Source: Gracilaria domingensis (Eukaryota; Rhodophyta; Florideophyceae; Gracilariales; Gracilariaceae). From it: a DNA stretch of 46,823 nt. Positions within the stretch are counted from its first letter, which is position 1. Every line of letters begins with the position of its first letter. The position numbers and the translations under genes were made by a program. Positions 44,732 through 46,823 of the stretch are shown piece by piece. The notes beneath the pieces are model-generated. The model saw nothing but the letters and a program-made list of their open reading frames with translations. It did no database searches and had not been told where the DNA came from. The stretch spans positions 1-46,823 of the forward strand of contig VCMS01000372.1 in NCBI GenBank assembly GCA_022539475.1, written 5' to 3'.

Positions 44732-46823
44732 TGTGGAGACACTGAAACGTCTGTGAAGCGCATGTTGCTCAAGGACGTTGCAGTCTGGTTAAACTGCAAC
44801 GTCCGCATGGAGCAACATGGTGCAAGACGTTGCACTGCACACTGGTGCAGTGGTTGGCAGTGACAAGTCAGCAGAGCGTTCCAAACGGGCTGCTCTCTAA
44901 TTAGAAGAAGAGCGAGCACGGAAAATACAAACATTAGTTGTAGTCTGTGACTTAGTTGCTGGAAGCTAGTGAAAGATAAAAGGGTAGCTCGAACAAGTAA
45001 ACAGCGGATCGAGGAGTCGATCCAACTCCTTGTGAGACCAATCTACGTAACCCCACACAACAGGTTATCGGGCTTACTACGAACTACTGTCGCGTGTTGC
45101 GGTTCTTTTTTTTTCTTTCTCTAGTGCGTTTGAGGCTACCGCATCGTCATGGACGACACCTTTGTCGACGTTGCGAAGCTTCGCATTCCGCTTTTAAAGG
45201 CGCATAACTAATTCATGCGGTCGCACAAAATGGAGCTGGTGTTGCGCTCCGAAGGCGTGTGGCCTCTGGTCACTGGCGCTGATCGTAAACCGGAGGACGA
45301 AGACGCTGTAGAGAAGTTCGAAAAAAAGAAGGATATTGCTCTGACCTGCATACTCCTCTCCGTACATGAATCCTGTGTGGCATCGGTGATGACAATACGG
45401 GACCCGGCAAAGATATGGAAGACGCTAAAGTCGAACTTCGAAATGGTATCGCAGGCGAGCATAGATGCGCTACTGGAACAGTATCAGGATATGAAGATGA
45501 CAACGGATGAACGTGTGCTTGACTACACCAATCGACTTGCAGTCATCGAGATGAAGCTGAATAGTATCGGACACACTCTGTCTGATGCCGAAAGGCTTAG
45601 AGCGATCCTGAGGGGCCTCACAAACGACTTTGATGTGACACCTGAAGTCATAAATCAGACTGGAACTACTCTGAAGGACGCCGTACCGCGCTTGATCGCC
45701 CGTGAGGGGCAGTTGTTGAAGGACAGTCGGTCCTCTAGATCCACTTCGGGACATGTGAGAGCACTACAGGCGCGTACGAAGAAGACTTCGGAAGACCGGA
45801 AATGCTTCTTTTGTAACAAGAAAGGTCACATCAAGAAGAACTGCTGGGACAATCCTCGTAGTAAGAGTTACAAAGGAAAGAAGAACGGCCATGAAGAGAA
45901 GCATTCGGATTGTGGAAATGGAAACGATGGTGTGGCCGGGATCGTCGCTGCACTGGTAGTGGTTGCTTTTGAAGATGAAGAGGCACCAGTGATGGAAACG
46001 CTTGATGTATCTGACGCGAATGGATGTCGAGAGAACATCGTATTGAAGGAAGCCGGATACATTGCAAATCACCGAGTTCATGAGGGACAGGAGTTCTCAT
46101 GGTACTTGGACTCAGGTGCATCGAAACACATGATAAAAGCCAGAGCTACTTCGTTCATGGCGTCCATTCCTCCACGAAGAAGACCGTATCAGTAGGAACG
46201 GTGCAAAGCTACGAGTGAATGGACAGGGTAGTGTAGAATGTTGGATTCGTGCAACAGAAGGTCAACGCGAGAAGATTGTTCTTAACGACGTGCTCTACGT
46301 GCCGGAGCTTATCTGTAATCTGCTGTCCGTGAGCTCTATTCGTCGTCCGGATACATGACGGGGTTCATGTCTGACAATGAAGGATCAGGGATCACCGTAA
46401 TTGTGGACCAGAGTAGCCTGAGGATTCTGACAATAGGGAAGGAACTCGATGAAGGACTGTACGAAATCAAGCTTGCTCCATCTGACAACCGAGAAATAAC
46501 GTTTTGATTGCGCAGGACGGAGAAAACTATGCGCTAACCTGGCATAGACGTCTCGGCCACGCAAGCTTAGACTACATTCGGAAGACTCTGCGAATCATCA
46601 ACGGCGTACGACAGGTACCGATACACGACTTCGGACACTGCGAACCGTGTGCGGAAGGCAAAGCCACTCGAGCACCGCGGAAGCCAAGCGATGCATCGAA
46701 GAAGAACATGGAGGTTCTTGACCTTGTCCACTCAGACGTCATGGGACCCATGAATGTTGAGAGCTTGTCAAAGGCGAAGTACCGGTGACACTTATGACGA
46801 CAAGACTCGTCTGTCAGCAGTGC
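44732..46823 (+). mobile_element. Copia element, 5' portion (copy B, cut by window end)
   Basis: The same insertion as 10858-15814, at the same SF3B1 codon with TSD GTTAC at 44727-44731. The 5' LTR is 44732-45062. Gag (45215-46195) carries the same early TAA and CCHC knuckle; one residue differs from copy A (threonine to alanine). From 46196 onward single-base deletions break the protease/integrase frame more than in copy A. I attribute these to sequence quality. The window ends inside the integrase core. Confidence 0.95.

Larger units (their letters stand above)
33946..46823. repeat. Long direct repeat, copy B
   Basis: Second copy of 1-12954, in the same orientation. It is preceded by single-copy sequence and runs to the window end. 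Its reading frames are generally more intact than those of copy A (APH-1 and the ORF at 36172 are open only here). Its last 630 bases, from about 46196, carry several single-base deletions relative to copy A. That pattern fits an unpolished sequence end rather than biology. Confidence 0.97.

Noticed and set aside
1..46823. Bacterial, phage or CRISPR content
   Set aside because: No direct-repeat/spacer arrays, no operon layout, and there are spliceosomal introns, SF3B1 and APH-1.
1..46823. tRNA or rRNA genes
   Set aside because: I saw no cloverleaf with a credible T-arm and no rRNA core motifs.

Overview
The window is eukaryotic nuclear-type DNA. It contains fragments of a spliceosomal SF3B1 gene, a gamma-secretase APH-1 gene split by GT-AG introns, a pyrophosphate-dependent phosphofructokinase (PFP) relic, a Ty1/Copia LTR retrotransposon and two DDE transposase relics with introns of about 60-70 bp. 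Gene content and TE load would fit an alga or another unicellular eukaryote. I cannot name the organism; a red alga is only a guess.

The dominant structural fact is a long direct repeat: 1-12954 (copy A) recurs at 33946-46823 (copy B). Together with the single-copy middle (12955-33945) this makes a unit of about 33.87 kb. No base of the window lies outside that unit, so the window looks like about 1.38 turns of a circle or tandem array, or a contig with redundant ends. Between about 3.1 and 12.3 kb the copies differ at only about ten scattered substitutions and a few single-base indels. The extreme left (1 to about 1.5 kb) and extreme right (after 46195) are rich in small indels, as expected for poorly polished contig ends.

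Layout of copy A: an unidentified membrane-protein region (about 2.0-2.6 kb), a perfect 58-bp palindrome (4012-4069), a small membrane ORF, a two-finger U1-type zinc-finger exon on the minus strand, a purine-skewed tract, APH-1 (6957-8559) and an SF3B1 relic starting near 9240. SF3B1 is interrupted at one codon by a 4957-bp Copia element (10858-15814; 331-bp LTRs, TSD GTTAC). It resumes at 15815 and is interrupted again by a 684-bp TIR element (16672-17355, TSD AACGTT). The host reading frame resumes exactly across both insertions, but the gene also carries several stops and frameshifts.

The single-copy middle then holds a PIF/Harbinger-like transposase with one stop (19109-20671), a PFP pseudogene (minus strand), a broken cysteine-rich secreted-protein relic (minus), and a Myb/SANT-like accessory ORF with one stop (25270-26649, minus). 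An AT-rich transposon island (about 27-32 kb) follows, with a head-to-head accessory gene and DDE transposase, and then an unidentified frameshifted ORF (32.1-32.8 kb). Copy B repeats copy A up to the Copia integrase region. APH-1 is open in copy B but has a premature TGA in copy A.
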